Below are positions 49,139 to 59,300 of a stretch of DNA of 61,349 nucleotides, piece by piece (the first letter of the stretch is position 1; the number at the start of each line of letters is the position of its first letter). The notes under the pieces were generated by a model. It saw only the letters and a program-made list of their open reading frames with translations. It was not told the origin of the DNA and did not search any database. The position numbers and the translations under genes are program-made. Where the stretch lies: NCBI GenBank assembly GCA_016927245.1, contig JAFGNA010000012.1:1-61349 (forward strand), read 5' to 3'. Source of the DNA: Candidatus Woesearchaeota archaeon. GTDB taxonomy: Archaea; Nanobdellota; Nanobdellia; Woesearchaeales; WJKR01.

Positions 49139-50151
49139 GTGTTCCCTCCGTGCTGCTGCAGCCATCGCTCCGCTTCCTCTGCGAACACGCGGACGTCCTT
49201 GCCCAGCGAGGCGACCTCGCCGCGCGCGGCGTCCAACTCGTTGCGGAGCGCGATGAGCTCGTGGTCGGGGGCAGTTATATGCTTTTCCTTTCCTTGCCGC
49301 TTCCTCCTTCGCTTCGGCACGGGCAGGAACCACACGCCCGCCATGGCAGCGACGAAGGACACGACGATGATGATGCCGAGCGCGCCTTCCCATGCGTGGC
49401 CGCTCGCTGACGATCCTTCACGGGCCAGGGTGAAGCTCGATGAGACGCTTGGCGTCGTCTGGCTCGCGCCGTCAGCGGCGTAGACCGCTCGGACGGCTGC
49501 TTCGAACGAGCCGGTGCCGAACTCAGCAGTGTCCTGCCTGATCGTCAAGGGGTAGGTCTCTCCTGGCTGCACGATGACCGGTTGCTGGTACGTCATGTTC
49601 TTGACGGGCTTTCCTTCCTTGGTGATGGTCATCATAGGCCTGGCGAACACGACGAGATTGCCGGTGTTCTTGAGCTGCAGGGTGACGATGAGGGTTTCGC
49701 CCTCTGAGAGCTCCGCGGCGGCGTCCTCGAGCACGAGGCCGAGCCGTTGCTCGCCCGGCGGCCTGAACCGCAAGGTGAAGGTCTCGCTCGCGTCCCTGTA
49801 CGCGTGCACCACGAGCCTGTGCTCTTGTGGGGGGGATTCCGAGGGGAACGTGGTGGTTATCCGCACGTTCTGCTGCGCGTCCGGCTGGAGGATGAACCGT
49901 TCTGGCTCGAAGCTCACGTAGGGGAGCAGGTAGGTGGACGCGTACGCAGGGGTGAGCTCGCACCCTATGGGCTCGAACTGGTCGTTGTAGAACGTGATGA
50001 TTGTTTCCTGCGTGGACGCGTATTCCCTCAATGACGCTTCTTGCGGGGTGATGATGATTGCCTGGATGAATGGCGTGAGGGCTAGCGCGGCCGCGGCGAC
50101 GGCACAAGCGAGAAAGAACTGTTTCCTTGCCTTCCTGCTCACCCCTCCCAT
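49135..50151 (-). CDS. Membrane-anchored COG1361/Ig-like protein with coiled-coil tail
   Basis: A 338-residue protein: basic start (MGGVSRKARKQ), membrane or signal segment near 12-32, two beta-sandwich domains (35-140; 150-245 with the ELSEGETLIVTLQLKNTGNLVVFA pattern of COG1361/DUF11-like repeats), a second membrane segment near 260-280, then a basic stretch and a coiled coil (300-335). The ATG at 50151 is 27-28 nt from the TATA box at 50175-50184, so I prefer it to the start seven codons upstream. It heads a three-gene operon with the small coiled-coil and vWA proteins and probably forms a surface complex with them. Confidence 0.72.
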   Translation of the reverse strand: MGGVSRKARKQFFLACAVAAAALALTPFIQAIIITPQEASLREYASTQETIITFYNDQFEPIGCELTPAYASTYLLPYVSFEPERFILQPDAQQNVRITTTFPSESPPQEHRLVVHAYRDASETFTLRFRPPGEQRLGLVLEDAAAELSEGETLIVTLQLKNTGNLVVFARPMMTITKEGKPVKNMTYQQPVIVQPGETYPLTIRQDTAEFGTGSFEAAVRAVYAADGASQTTPSVSSSFTLAREGSSASGHAWEGALGIIIVVSFVAAMAGVWFLPVPKRRRKRQGKEKHITAPDHELIALRNELDAARGEVASLGKDVRVFAEEAERWLQQHGGNT

Positions 50152-50172
50152 GTGCTGTCCCCTCAACACCAC

Positions 50173-50357
50173 CCGTATTTAAATATTGCTTTTTCCTTGT
50201 GGGCGGCAGGCGCTCCTTGTCGTCGGCGCGGGCATTTTTCTCGTCTGCTGGCGTGCGCCCAAGACAGAAAGGTTTAAATACTATGACATTGAAGTGGGTG
50301 TAGGAAAAACGTATAGCACTATATTCATGCTTTACAATGGTGTGTGAGGTCAGACCT
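50173..50357. promoter_or_regulatory. Divergent promoter region
   Basis: A minus-strand TATA (atatttaaata, 50174-50184) serves the operon ending at 46648. A plus-strand TATA (tttaaata, 50272-50279) serves the surface protein starting at 50358. Between them there is no gene, only a GC-rich stretch. Confidence 0.6.
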
Positions 50358-52163
50358 ATGAGAACGATACGAACGATTGGCGTGCTCGCGCTCTTCCTCC
50401 TCGTACTAGGAGGCGCGGCGAGCGCTGCCCAGCCCACCAGGCTTCATATCAACATCACGGAAACCGTGAACCAGAACGTCACGTTCGCGGAGAACTTCGA
50501 CCTGGTCAGCGATACCAAGTCATGCCTCATCATCGGAAAGCTCAACATCTCCAATCCCGGCGCGGAGACGGTCTCTGACATCTACCTCACCTTCTCACAG
50601 ACCCTGAACATGTCCGGGAACTTCACCCATGAGTCAGGCCGCAGCGGTTCGCAGGTGTCAGGCGTCGCGCCCGGCGACAACTACGTAGTCCTCATCCCCG
50701 AGTTGCGAGGCGGCAACTACACCCTGTTCAACTACACCGTGAACTGCTCGGACGTCGAACCGCCGCTCGCCATCACGACCTCGTACTCATCACAGGTGGC
50801 CGGCATCGATAGGAAGGTGCTCGCCGGCAGCTCATGGACCATCAACCAGTCCATCGAGAACCAGCTCGGCATCGGCGAGACCATCAACGACATCAACATC
50901 ACCATCGAGACCTTGAACGTGACGTGGAACGTCACTTCCGACGACTTCCAATTCTCAGGATTGTACCCGCTCGGAGACTACGCCTACGTGACCGGTAACG
51001 GCACCAGCACGAGCCTGTGGTGGTGGAAGGTGAACAACGGCTCCCTCGCCTTCGGCAACTCGGCGTTCATCATGTACAACGTGACCGCGCCGGACAACAT
51101 CCCTACCTCAGCCACGTACGCCGCGTTGAGGGAGACCCTGCAGTACGAGATTTCCCGGTTGGCGAGCAACCTCACCCTGGAGAACGTCACGGCAATCGCT
51201 GACCTCGAGTTCTCCCTGGACAAGCGCATCGTCCGTCCCGCGGACAACGACCAGAGCAATAACGTCACCTGGGAGGTAGACGCGGATATCACCGTGCCGT
51301 TCAACGTCTCATACAACCTCACCCAGGTGTCGGTGTGGGTGACCAAGACGCTGGACCCCACGGACACCGATGTCAGCCCGTACGGCGACGGCGGCTACCT
51401 GAACCAGACCTATAACCCGCTGAGCGAGGTCAACCAGACAACCCCTTGGTCCATGACGGAGTGGTACTTCAACTACTCCGATGCGAGCGACAACGCCACT
51501 GCTCGCCCGCCCATCGTCTGGCTCAGGCCGTACTTCACCATCATTAACGCGCAGAACCAGATACTGAACTCGACCATCACGAGGAGCGGCACGGACATCT
51601 ACATGAAGTACATCTACATCGTGAACGGCTACTGGCTGCAAGTGGACAAGAACATCACCAGCGTCGGCGAGGACCGCTACCAGATAGACACGCTCGTCGA
51701 GAACATCGGCAACGCGTGGACGCCCGAGGGACTGGTGGTGACCGTGTACGACTTCGTCCCCTCAGAGTTCGCCCCGTACGGCTGGACCATGTCACCGGAC
51801 AGCAACTCACCCGTCGCGGGCGGTGATTTCAACGGTACCGCCTACCGCTGGACCATCGGCCTGAAATCGCCGCTGAACAGCTCGCTCGGCCCGAGCACGG
51901 AATCCTACCTGAACAGGACGTGGAACACGACGTACTACGTCAACGGCAGCGGGGACTACCAGGTGTCCGAGCTCTACATCGTAGGCCTTGATCCCCGTAA
52001 GGTGGACGGCGCGGGCACGCATGAGGGCATCACGGTCCTCGGCGCGTTCGGGTCTGCCTCTGCTGAGGTGTTCTACCTCACCATTGTCCTCTTCCTCATC
52101 ATCATCAACGTGGTCAACTTCGTGATGACGAGGAGAATCAACGACAAGCTGAACAGGAAATGA
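50358..52163 (+). CDS. Surface protein with DUF11/COG1361-like repeats
   Basis: A 601-residue exported protein. A Sec signal peptide lies at residues 1-24 (ending ASA), followed by several beta-sandwich domains with patterns like KLNISNPGAETVSDIYLTF and IDTLVENIGNAWTPEGLVVTVYDFVP, and a C-terminal membrane segment (VFYLTIVLFLIIINVVNFVM) with a basic tail. N-x-S/T sites are very frequent, fitting a heavily glycosylated cell-surface or S-layer-type protein. The start is ATG 50358 with Shine-Dalgarno gaggt ten bases before it; the ATG at 50337 is the alternative. A T-rich terminator follows. Confidence 0.75.
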   Translation: MRTIRTIGVLALFLLVLGGAASAAQPTRLHINITETVNQNVTFAENFDLVSDTKSCLIIGKLNISNPGAETVSDIYLTFSQTLNMSGNFTHESGRSGSQVSGVAPGDNYVVLIPELRGGNYTLFNYTVNCSDVEPPLAITTSYSSQVAGIDRKVLAGSSWTINQSIENQLGIGETINDINITIETLNVTWNVTSDDFQFSGLYPLGDYAYVTGNGTSTSLWWWKVNNGSLAFGNSAFIMYNVTAPDNIPTSATYAALRETLQYEISRLASNLTLENVTAIADLEFSLDKRIVRPADNDQSNNVTWEVDADITVPFNVSYNLTQVSVWVTKTLDPTDTDVSPYGDGGYLNQTYNPLSEVNQTTPWSMTEWYFNYSDASDNATARPPIVWLRPYFTIINAQNQILNSTITRSGTDIYMKYIYIVNGYWLQVDKNITSVGEDRYQIDTLVENIGNAWTPEGLVVTVYDFVPSEFAPYGWTMSPDSNSPVAGGDFNGTAYRWTIGLKSPLNSSLGPSTESYLNRTWNTTYYVNGSGDYQVSELYIVGLDPRKVDGAGTHEGITVLGAFGSASAEVFYLTIVLFLIIINVVNFVMTRRINDKLNRK

Positions 52164-52170
52164 TAACAAT

Positions 52171-52187
52171 CTTTTTTTCTTTTTTTC
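52171..52187 (+). terminator. T-rich archaeal terminator
   Basis: ctttttttcttttttt right after the stop codon of the surface protein gene, the usual form of an archaeal transcription terminator; the next gene starts 22 bp later and may be partly read through. Confidence 0.55.
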
Positions 52188-52208
52188 ACACAAGGGGTGG
52201 GTGATGAC

Positions 52209-52916
52209 GTGAAGAAAACCATAATCCTCATGGCGATACTCCTCTTGGCATTGCAATCCGCCGCCGCGGAGGTCGTCATCTTCGACCTGTACGAGACGGA
52301 CATGACCTATGAGGACGGCAAGCTCCTCGTCACCAAGCAGTTGCGCCTCAAGAACACGGGGACGAACCCTATCATCCCCGGCGAGATACACTTCAAGATA
52401 TCCCAGGAGTACAAGGACTCCTCAGTCGCCGCGGCGATCACTGACTTCGAGGTCGTGAACAAGTATGACAAGCGGCTCGACTCCCGCCAAGTCGTCACCG
52501 ACAAGGAAACAGACCTCATCTTCACGGTGTGGGACCCCCTCCTCCCCAATTTCTACTACGACATGACCATGACGTACGCGCTCGAGTTCGACCCGAAGGG
52601 CGTGCTCTTCTACCAGGTCATCCTGCCTGAGGAGCGCACTACCATCCCTATCAGGTCTGCTGCGACCACGTTCAATCTGCCAAAGCGCTACCACATCACC
52701 TATTTCTCGCCTGACGGTGACGTGGAAGCAGGGAAAGAGGTGAATTCGGTCAGTTGGGACGTGAAAGGCGCGTACCACGTGGAGTACTCCGTGGTACCCT
52801 TCCCCCGCCTCGGGTTCAAGGCGGTCAACGCTTTCTGGGTGCTGATCATCCTCCTCTTCCTGCTCAACCTGTTCTTCCGCATGAAGAAGAAAGCGCGAAC
52901 GGCACGATACTCATGA
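52209..52916 (+). CDS. Exported membrane-anchored beta-domain protein
   Basis: A 235-residue protein with signal peptide (KKTIILMAILLLALQSAAA), one COG1361-like beta-sandwich domain (LLVTKQLRLKNTGTNPIIPGEIHF) and a C-terminal membrane segment (AFWVLIILLFLLNLFF) with a basic tail. The start is taken as GTG 52209 after the Shine-Dalgarno ggtgat; GTG 52197 is an alternative. Its stop overlaps the next gene (ATGA). It is smaller than, but of the same design as, its neighbours on both sides. Confidence 0.7.
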   Translation: MKKTIILMAILLLALQSAAAEVVIFDLYETDMTYEDGKLLVTKQLRLKNTGTNPIIPGEIHFKISQEYKDSSVAAAITDFEVVNKYDKRLDSRQVVTDKETDLIFTVWDPLLPNFYYDMTMTYALEFDPKGVLFYQVILPEERTTIPIRSAATTFNLPKRYHITYFSPDGDVEAGKEVNSVSWDVKGAYHVEYSVVPFPRLGFKAVNAFWVLIILLFLLNLFFRMKKKARTARYS

Positions 52917-54838
52917 GAATCTCAGGCGCCTGGCACGTCCTCTCCCTCCTCTGCGCAGCCATCCTCCTCCCTGCGCTCGCAGCTGCAGAGGGGCCGCGCA
53001 TCACCATCTCAGAGGAAGGCAAGATCATCAGCTTCTACGACCAGTACTATGTCTACCAGCTCAACGGCACCCTCGAGATCAGCAACCCTTCTAATACCTC
53101 GCTGTACAACATTGACATCCCCTTGTACGTCTCCACGCTCGACATCAGGACGAACACGTCCGACCCGGAGAACTACTTGAGCGCCACTGAGCTCCACCTC
53201 GTCTCGCTCGGTCCGTTGAGCTCGCGGACGTTCGAGTACCGCGCAGCGGGCATCTCGACCGAGGATCTCTCGCCCAATGGCGGTTCCGTCCTGCACAACG
53301 GCATCGAGATGCTCCAGCCGAGAATCTACTCCAACCTCATGGGCACGCTCAAGAAGGCCGACTTCGAGGATGAGGTCATCACGGGCAACCCGAACACGCG
53401 TCTCATCTCGGTCGAGCTCAGCAACCCTACAGGCTTCGATTACACCGTCGCCAAGGTCGAGGTCATCAAGACTGCTATGATGGACCCTAACGCGGAAATC
53501 GACCGCTGGTCATTCACCGGTCAGAAGCCGAATCTTGACCCGCATGAGGGGTGGAGCTTCGACTTCCACGACATGAACGCCACCGAGGGCGAGATCTACT
53601 GGTTGTCGACCGACATCTACATCGACCACGTCACTATCAACGCCACCGCTAATATATCTCGCTTCGATGAGGAGGACTTGTTCGTGGTGGCCTCGAACGT
53701 CACGCTCAACGAGTCCTACGCCGACAACCTCTCCTTGCTCGCGGACAGGATTTACCTGCGCAAGCTGGTGAGCTCGAGCCTCGTCGTGCCCGGCGACGTC
53801 GTCAACGTCACCGTGGTCGTCAACAACCTGGAGCCCGAGGAGGTTGACTTGTTCGTGACGGACATCATCCCTCACGGGTTCGACGTCCTCAGCGTCGAGG
53901 GGGGTGAGGTCACAGGCGATAACATCTCTTGGGATTTCACGCTGTCGAGCGCTTCTGCCAAGCGGCTGCGCTACCAGCTGCGCTACGACGACCCCGACTC
54001 CCTCGGACTGGATTATTTCCGGCCGGCGCAGCTCGTGTATGATGGCAGGACCTATTATTCCCAGGCTATCCCGTTCGTGCGCAAGTATATCCCTGAGAAG
54101 CGCGTGTTCGTGCAGAAGAAGGTGCGCTTCCTCGGCGATGAGGAGGTGCAGGTCACCATCTCCTTGAAGAACCTGGGAGAGTCATCGCTCGATAACTTGA
54201 TGGTCAAGGAGTTCCTCCTTGAGAATGCCGAGTTCAGGGAGATAACGCAGCTCCCCTCGGAGCGCGGCTTGTGGAGCGTGGAGTCGCTCGGCTACGGCCA
54301 GGAGTGGTCGACGTCCTACATCACGGATCGCATGAGCGCGTTGAACACCTTGCCGGAGATCTATGGCGTGCCGCGCTCTTCCGTGCTGCAGAGCATCATC
54401 CTCTCTAATGAGGTGTCTTCGAAGCTCTCGCTTATCTCCACCGTGGCTGCGGAGGTCGCGGCCATCGTCATCCTTGCCATAATCCTCGTCCTGTACTTCC
54501 TCCCGGCGAACGTGTTCTCGCGCGCGAGGCGTGAGCAGTCGCGTGACCTCCGTCTCATGGCCAAGGAGATTGACGTGTTGCGTGAGCGTACCGATCGCCA
54601 TAACCGGTCGTTGCGGCGAGAGCATTCCTCTTCCGCGCTTCGTCCTCCCTCTTCTGAGGGGTCTCGTGAGTCGTCGCTACGGTCTCCTGAGCGCTTGGCG
54701 CGGCACGCTGCCTTGGAGCGCTCGGCTGAGCGGTTGGAGGTGGTCAAGGAGAAGTCCGCTGCGGATAAGGAGGAGCGGGTCAGGAGTGGTGAAGGTGTTG
54801 ATGAGCGGGTGAGTGATGACTTCCCGCGCGAGGAATGA
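52913..54838 (+). CDS. Surface protein with DUF11-like repeats and long cytosolic tail
   Basis: A 641-residue exported protein that begins in an ATGA overlap with the previous gene. Signal peptide 1-26 (ending AAA), extracellular beta domains with the DUF11-like pattern VVPGDVVNVTVVVNNLEPEE near residue 290, a membrane segment near 515-535 (VAAIVILAIILVLYFLPANV) and a 100-residue Arg/Glu/Ser-rich, coiled-coil-prone cytosolic tail. Such tails may contact cytoskeletal or signalling proteins, but nothing specific is visible. The last of two coupled genes in this direction. Confidence 0.72.
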   Translation: MRISGAWHVLSLLCAAILLPALAAAEGPRITISEEGKIISFYDQYYVYQLNGTLEISNPSNTSLYNIDIPLYVSTLDIRTNTSDPENYLSATELHLVSLGPLSSRTFEYRAAGISTEDLSPNGGSVLHNGIEMLQPRIYSNLMGTLKKADFEDEVITGNPNTRLISVELSNPTGFDYTVAKVEVIKTAMMDPNAEIDRWSFTGQKPNLDPHEGWSFDFHDMNATEGEIYWLSTDIYIDHVTINATANISRFDEEDLFVVASNVTLNESYADNLSLLADRIYLRKLVSSSLVVPGDVVNVTVVVNNLEPEEVDLFVTDIIPHGFDVLSVEGGEVTGDNISWDFTLSSASAKRLRYQLRYDDPDSLGLDYFRPAQLVYDGRTYYSQAIPFVRKYIPEKRVFVQKKVRFLGDEEVQVTISLKNLGESSLDNLMVKEFLLENAEFREITQLPSERGLWSVESLGYGQEWSTSYITDRMSALNTLPEIYGVPRSSVLQSIILSNEVSSKLSLISTVAAEVAAIVILAIILVLYFLPANVFSRARREQSRDLRLMAKEIDVLRERTDRHNRSLRREHSSSALRPPSSEGSRESSLRSPERLARHAALERSAERLEVVKEKSAADKEERVRSGEGVDERVSDDFPREE

Positions 54839-54839
54839 T

Positions 54840-55142
54840 TCAGATGACGGTGGCTTGCGTGTTGTCGTCCTCGTCCATGATGGTGGTGTTCTTGAGCGCT
54901 TCTTGCATGTCGTTGAGCGCCTCGTTGAATGATTCTCGTTCCGGTGTGAAGTCGTAGCCCATGAGGTCTGGTGAGCACTGGCTGATGGGGATGCCTTTGG
55001 TGGCGCACTCCATGGCGTTGTTCATGTCGTCGGCGAACGCTAACGCCTTGTCTGAGGTGTCGTTCGCTATGTCTTCGAGTTGCGTGGCGAATCCTATGAT
55101 GAGTGCCATGAAGAGGGGGATGGTGATGATAGCGGAATCCAT
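54840..55142 (-). CDS. Small membrane-anchored protein
   Basis: A 100-residue protein with an N-terminal hydrophobic stretch (AIITIPLFMALIIGFA) followed by an acidic soluble part with two cysteines (MECATKG, SQCSPDL) that could form a disulfide. The short N-terminus before the hydrophobic helix is pilin-like but lacks a clear cleavage site. A minus-strand TATA-like atttataaac near 55168-55177 lies about 30 nt before the ATG. It is convergent with the preceding surface protein gene, one base apart from it. Function unknown. Confidence 0.6.
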   Translation of the reverse strand: MDSAIITIPLFMALIIGFATQLEDIANDTSDKALAFADDMNNAMECATKGIPISQCSPDLMGYDFTPERESFNEALNDMQEALKNTTIMDEDDNTQATVI

Positions 55143-55258
55143 TTGTATTTACTGGAAAGTAGTTCTTGTTTATAAATATTTGTGGTTTGCTTATAAATGG
55201 GCCGTGCCCGCGCAAGCAGCCACCACTAGTTCCGTCACCAGTTATGAGCGGTCCGGAA
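55143..55258. promoter_or_regulatory. Short intergenic region with promoter
   Basis: Contains the minus-strand TATA box of the 100-residue protein gene (55168-55177) and a second TATA-like tttataagc near 55190-55198. The rest is unremarkable. No gene seen. Confidence 0.5.
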
Positions 55259-56317
55259 TCAGCCTCGCTTCCTGAGGAAACACGGCGTCAGGTCGAAATC
55301 GTCCACGAGGTCGAAGCGGAACTTCTCGACCAACACCCGGTCGCTCTCCTTAGTCTTGCGACGGTACTCATCCACGTAATGCATCTTCTCCTCAGTCGTC
55401 AACACCGACTTCAACCCAGGACCGCCGATGCACCCCCCAGGACAGAACAAGACATCGAAGAACACGACACCCTCAGGATAATCGCCGGAGAAGAGATCAT
55501 GGATGCTCAGCACGCCATCCCTCGCGACGAACTCCCCCTCCTGCAAGACGCCGTGCTCGACCAAGATACTGGACAACCCGCCAGAACGAGGATAAATCTT
55601 GTTGCGATTGTTATAGAAGTTGTCGAACGTCTCGCTCAACTCATCCCGCCCCACCACCACCTTGCCGCGATGCCCCTTGAGCAACCGGTCGAACTCGAGG
55701 AAAGTGAGCACAGCATCAATGACGTCATACTCCCTCGCCTCGACCGTCTTCGCAGGGCAAGGGCTGACGAACACTATCTTATGCTCAGGGAAGTACTTCC
55801 TCGTCGCCATGCCCATAGCCACCATAGGGGAGACGACGGGCGCGACGGCATCCACGTCGTCATCCTCGAACTTGAAGATGTAGTCGAACGTGACCGGACA
55901 GGTCGAGGTGATGTACCGAGGCCGATCCTTCGCCTTGACGAGCTCCTGGTACCGCTTCGTCACGAGCTTGGCGCCGTACGTAATCTCCGCGATCTTGTCG
56001 AAGCCGCAGCTTCGCCAATCCAAGAGCAAGTCAGCAACCCGGTCACCGTAGTGCACCACGAAGGAAGGGGAGACGAGCAGGAAAATCCTCTCATTATTGC
56101 TGAGCATCTCATCGACTTTCTTGTAATCGCTCGGGAAATCGATGGCATCAGTAGGGCAGACGACCGCGCACTTGCCGCAACTGATGCACTTCCCCCTGTC
56201 GATGCGCGCCTTGCCATCCACCATCGTGATGGCGCTCACCGGGCACGCCTTCGCGCACAGCGTGCACCCGACACACAATCCCTCGTCAACCGTTACGTCA
56301 ACCATGAAATTTCTCAT
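55259..56317 (-). CDS. [FeFe]-hydrogenase-like protein with two 4Fe-4S clusters
   Basis: A 352-residue protein of the iron-only hydrogenase large-subunit family. The N-terminal ferredoxin domain has two 4Fe-4S motifs (Cys15/18/21/25 and Cys44/47/50/54, each CxxCxxCxxxCP). The H-domain has the three motif cysteines expected to bind the 4Fe-4S part of an H-cluster: TSTCP (Cys140), SPCPAKTVEA (Cys187) and CPGGCIGG (Cys292, Cys296). In motif 1 the first of the two usual cysteines (TSCCP), which relays protons in active enzymes, is Thr, so it may be a sensory or low-activity type. It starts four bases after the end of the large surface protein gene, with Shine-Dalgarno ggtga, so they form one operon. 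No HydEFG maturases are in the window. Confidence 0.75.
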   Translation of the reverse strand: MRNFMVDVTVDEGLCVGCTLCAKACPVSAITMVDGKARIDRGKCISCGKCAVVCPTDAIDFPSDYKKVDEMLSNNERIFLLVSPSFVVHYGDRVADLLLDWRSCGFDKIAEITYGAKLVTKRYQELVKAKDRPRYITSTCPVTFDYIFKFEDDDVDAVAPVVSPMVAMGMATRKYFPEHKIVFVSPCPAKTVEAREYDVIDAVLTFLEFDRLLKGHRGKVVVGRDELSETFDNFYNNRNKIYPRSGGLSSILVEHGVLQEGEFVARDGVLSIHDLFSGDYPEGVVFFDVLFCPGGCIGGPGLKSVLTTEEKMHYVDEYRRKTKESDRVLVEKFRFDLVDDFDLTPCFLRKRG

Positions 56318-56321
56318 CAGG

Positions 56322-59300
56322 TCACCGCTTCATCCACAATCCCTTATGCCCTGCCGCCTTCCACGCGTGCATGAACTGGTCCTTCGTCGCCCTTAAGCCT
56401 TGGCGGCCATGGATGTAGTCATGATAATAGAAGTGCTCTTTGTCGAACGCGAACACGATAACCATGCTCTGCACCACCGTGTTCTTGTCGCCGAGCTCGT
56501 TCACCACGCACACCACCGGCCTGCCGTCCTGCAACGACGACTCCACGTCCACGCGGGAAGGGGCGTGGCTCCTGAACCTGAGACCCTTTGCCAGGAGCGC
56601 GTTGAGGTAGTTCACGTTCTCCGGCTGCGGGTCCACGTACGTGACCTGGACGCCGAAGCTCATCAGCATGGCCGCCGCGTCCAGCAACGTCTTCACGCTG
56701 TACTCATAGATGAGACCGAGCAGCTCATCCACAGAGCGCTTAGGGAAGAGGTTCTTCAATAACGAGATGAGGAGGAGGTGCATGGTCTTGCCCTGCGCGT
56801 CCACCTTGAAGTACTCCAAGCGCACCTGCCGCCGCATGCCCAGTAAGACGACGAGCCGGAACCAGTACTCCACCAGCACTCCCTTGACCAGCGCCCACGC
56901 CCTGACGAGCTCCTGCCTCGCCTTCGACCACCACAAGAGGAACTCCTTGAACGGAGACGTCTTGCGCGTCCACGACGACACCTTCCTCTTCAGGTCAGCG
57001 TATTCCTTGGACCAGCGATCCATCTGCTTGACGAACGAGGTCTTCTTCTCCTTCCCCCGCTCCAACCGGTACACGTAGCCCAATGAGGTGATGATCAGCG
57101 CGAGCAGCAACAAGGGGATGACGAAGAAGTACAGGAAGATGGAGAAGAACGTCCATCTGCTCTCCAACTCATCTACCGTTGCGGGTTCCTCGACGATAGG
57201 AGGCCTCAACGGCTCGTCAGGCCTCGACGGCTTCGAGCCGTCCTTGGAGCTTTCATCCGCCTCCTCGCCGCTCACGCACTGCTTGACCTCGAACAACGTG
57301 TAGGTGTTGCTGTCCGTCCTGTAAGCGACCTTGTACTCGCCAGCCTCGGTCGGGGTGTATGTGGCGTAGCCGTCCTGGTCAGCGACTAGTGTCGACACCT
57401 CCTCCCATTTATCCTCCTCCCTATCGATGAGGAGCGACACGATGAGGGTGGTGTCGCTCTCGTTGCCGCACACCTCCATCCCGTCGATGATGGTGCCCTT
57501 CACCTCGCACGTCGCCCGCTCCACCAGCGAGACCGCGCGGATAGTCATCTCCTCGTCGAGGCAGTTCCTCGGCTCCACCATGATGGCTTTGGATTCCCCC
57601 TCTCCGCAGATGCCGCAGTCCGGCTCGCAGACCGAGCAGTTCTCATGGCCGCTGCGGCACGTGCCGTCGCCGCAATACCCCACGGTGAAGAGGATGGACT
57701 CGTAGTCGAATCCTCCGTTGCCGTCGCTGACCGAGATGTTCACGGCGTAGGCGCCTCGCTGCTGGAACGACGGCGTGAACCCTATCTTTCCTGTCAGCCT
57801 GTTCAGCGAGAATATGGTCGCGTTCGTCGTGAACGACAGGACGTCGCCGTCCACGTCGGTGGCATTGATGGTGTAGTTGAAGAACACGTATTCCTGCGCG
57901 TACAGGTCCCCTATGCTTCCAAGGACTGGTTCGTCGTTGACATTGGTCACTGTCACGGTGAACAGCTCGCTGTCCGTCCAGGTGCCGTCTGTCACGTTGC
58001 ATGCCGCCGTGTAGACGCCGACGTCATCATTGGTGGGCGTCCAGCGCACCGTGGCGAACGTGTCGTTCGTCTTGGTGATGACCGCTCCTGACAGGTTGCA
58101 CGTGTAGGTGAGCGTGTTCTGGTCCTGGTCGTACGCCGTGAGGTTGAAGATCGTGAGATCGTCCTCGATCGAGTCGATGTCTGCTATGGGGTCGAGGATC
58201 GGCGGCATGGCCTGGTCGTCGATGAGCTCGTGCCGGGTGATGTTGTTCGTGCGGTTGTGGATGTCTGCTACGCGGACCTGGTAGGTGAGGTTCTCTCCTT
58301 CCCGCTCGAACCACGTGTTCGGGCTGGCCTGCTCCTCGATGATGGCGTAGTAGTTCCTCGCGTACCCGACGATCGACATGAAGATGAGGTCTTGCCATTC
58401 GCTCCATTCGTCCTCGCCTATGCGGTACCGTAGCGTTGGCGTGCCGTTGATGCCTGACACTTCCTCGAAGGTGACGTCCACCCGGAAGTTGCCTGTGTAG
58501 TACTTGTTGAGGTCCGCGGGTGTCTCCCCCCATGATTGGAACGATGGCGGCAGGGTGTCCACGATGATGTCGTCGTGCGCGGCCGCGCCGATGTTCCCTG
58601 CTGCGTCCACCGCCCATACGTAGACGTTCACCGCGCCTTGCGACGCGCCCGCGAGCTGTCCGGGCGAGGAGGCATCGTTGGTGCCGATGGTCGTCCCGCC
58701 GTTGTCGGAGAAGCTGTAGTAATAGGAATCTACTCCTGATCCTGTTCCGTCGCTGAACCCCGCCCAGTTAAAGTCGATCGTGGTGTCCAATGAGTAGGTG
58801 GCGCCGCCGTCGATGATGATGTTTGCGCCTGACGGGTCGGGCGGCGTGGTGTCCCTGTTCAGCGAGTATTCCTGGTCGATGACGTTGATGACGCCTGCCG
58901 TGGTGTTGCACTTGATGTAGAACGTGTTGGTCCCTTCCGTTCCTAATGGGATCGTTCCTGAGTGGTTGGTGGCGCCGGTGCTCGTGAAGGGAATCATGGT
59001 GTCGTATGCCGTTCCGGGATTGGTGCTGTATTTGCATTCAGCGTCGAGTTGTGTTTGGAGCAGGACTGCTTGCGTGGTGCTCCTGGTCCAGGTGCTGTTC
59101 GCCGGCGTCTCGTTGATGATGATCGCTGCGCCCGTGGCCACTTCGAATCTCATCAGGGTGGTGTTGTCGATGTTCGCGCCGGTGGTGTTGTGCGCGAGCG
59201 TCTTCCAGTAGTAGACGTCGTCCGGCAGCTCTTCAGCGTTGGTGAGCTGGTAGCCGAGGCCGGTGATGCTTGTTATAGTCCTGTCTACCGTGGTGAATGT

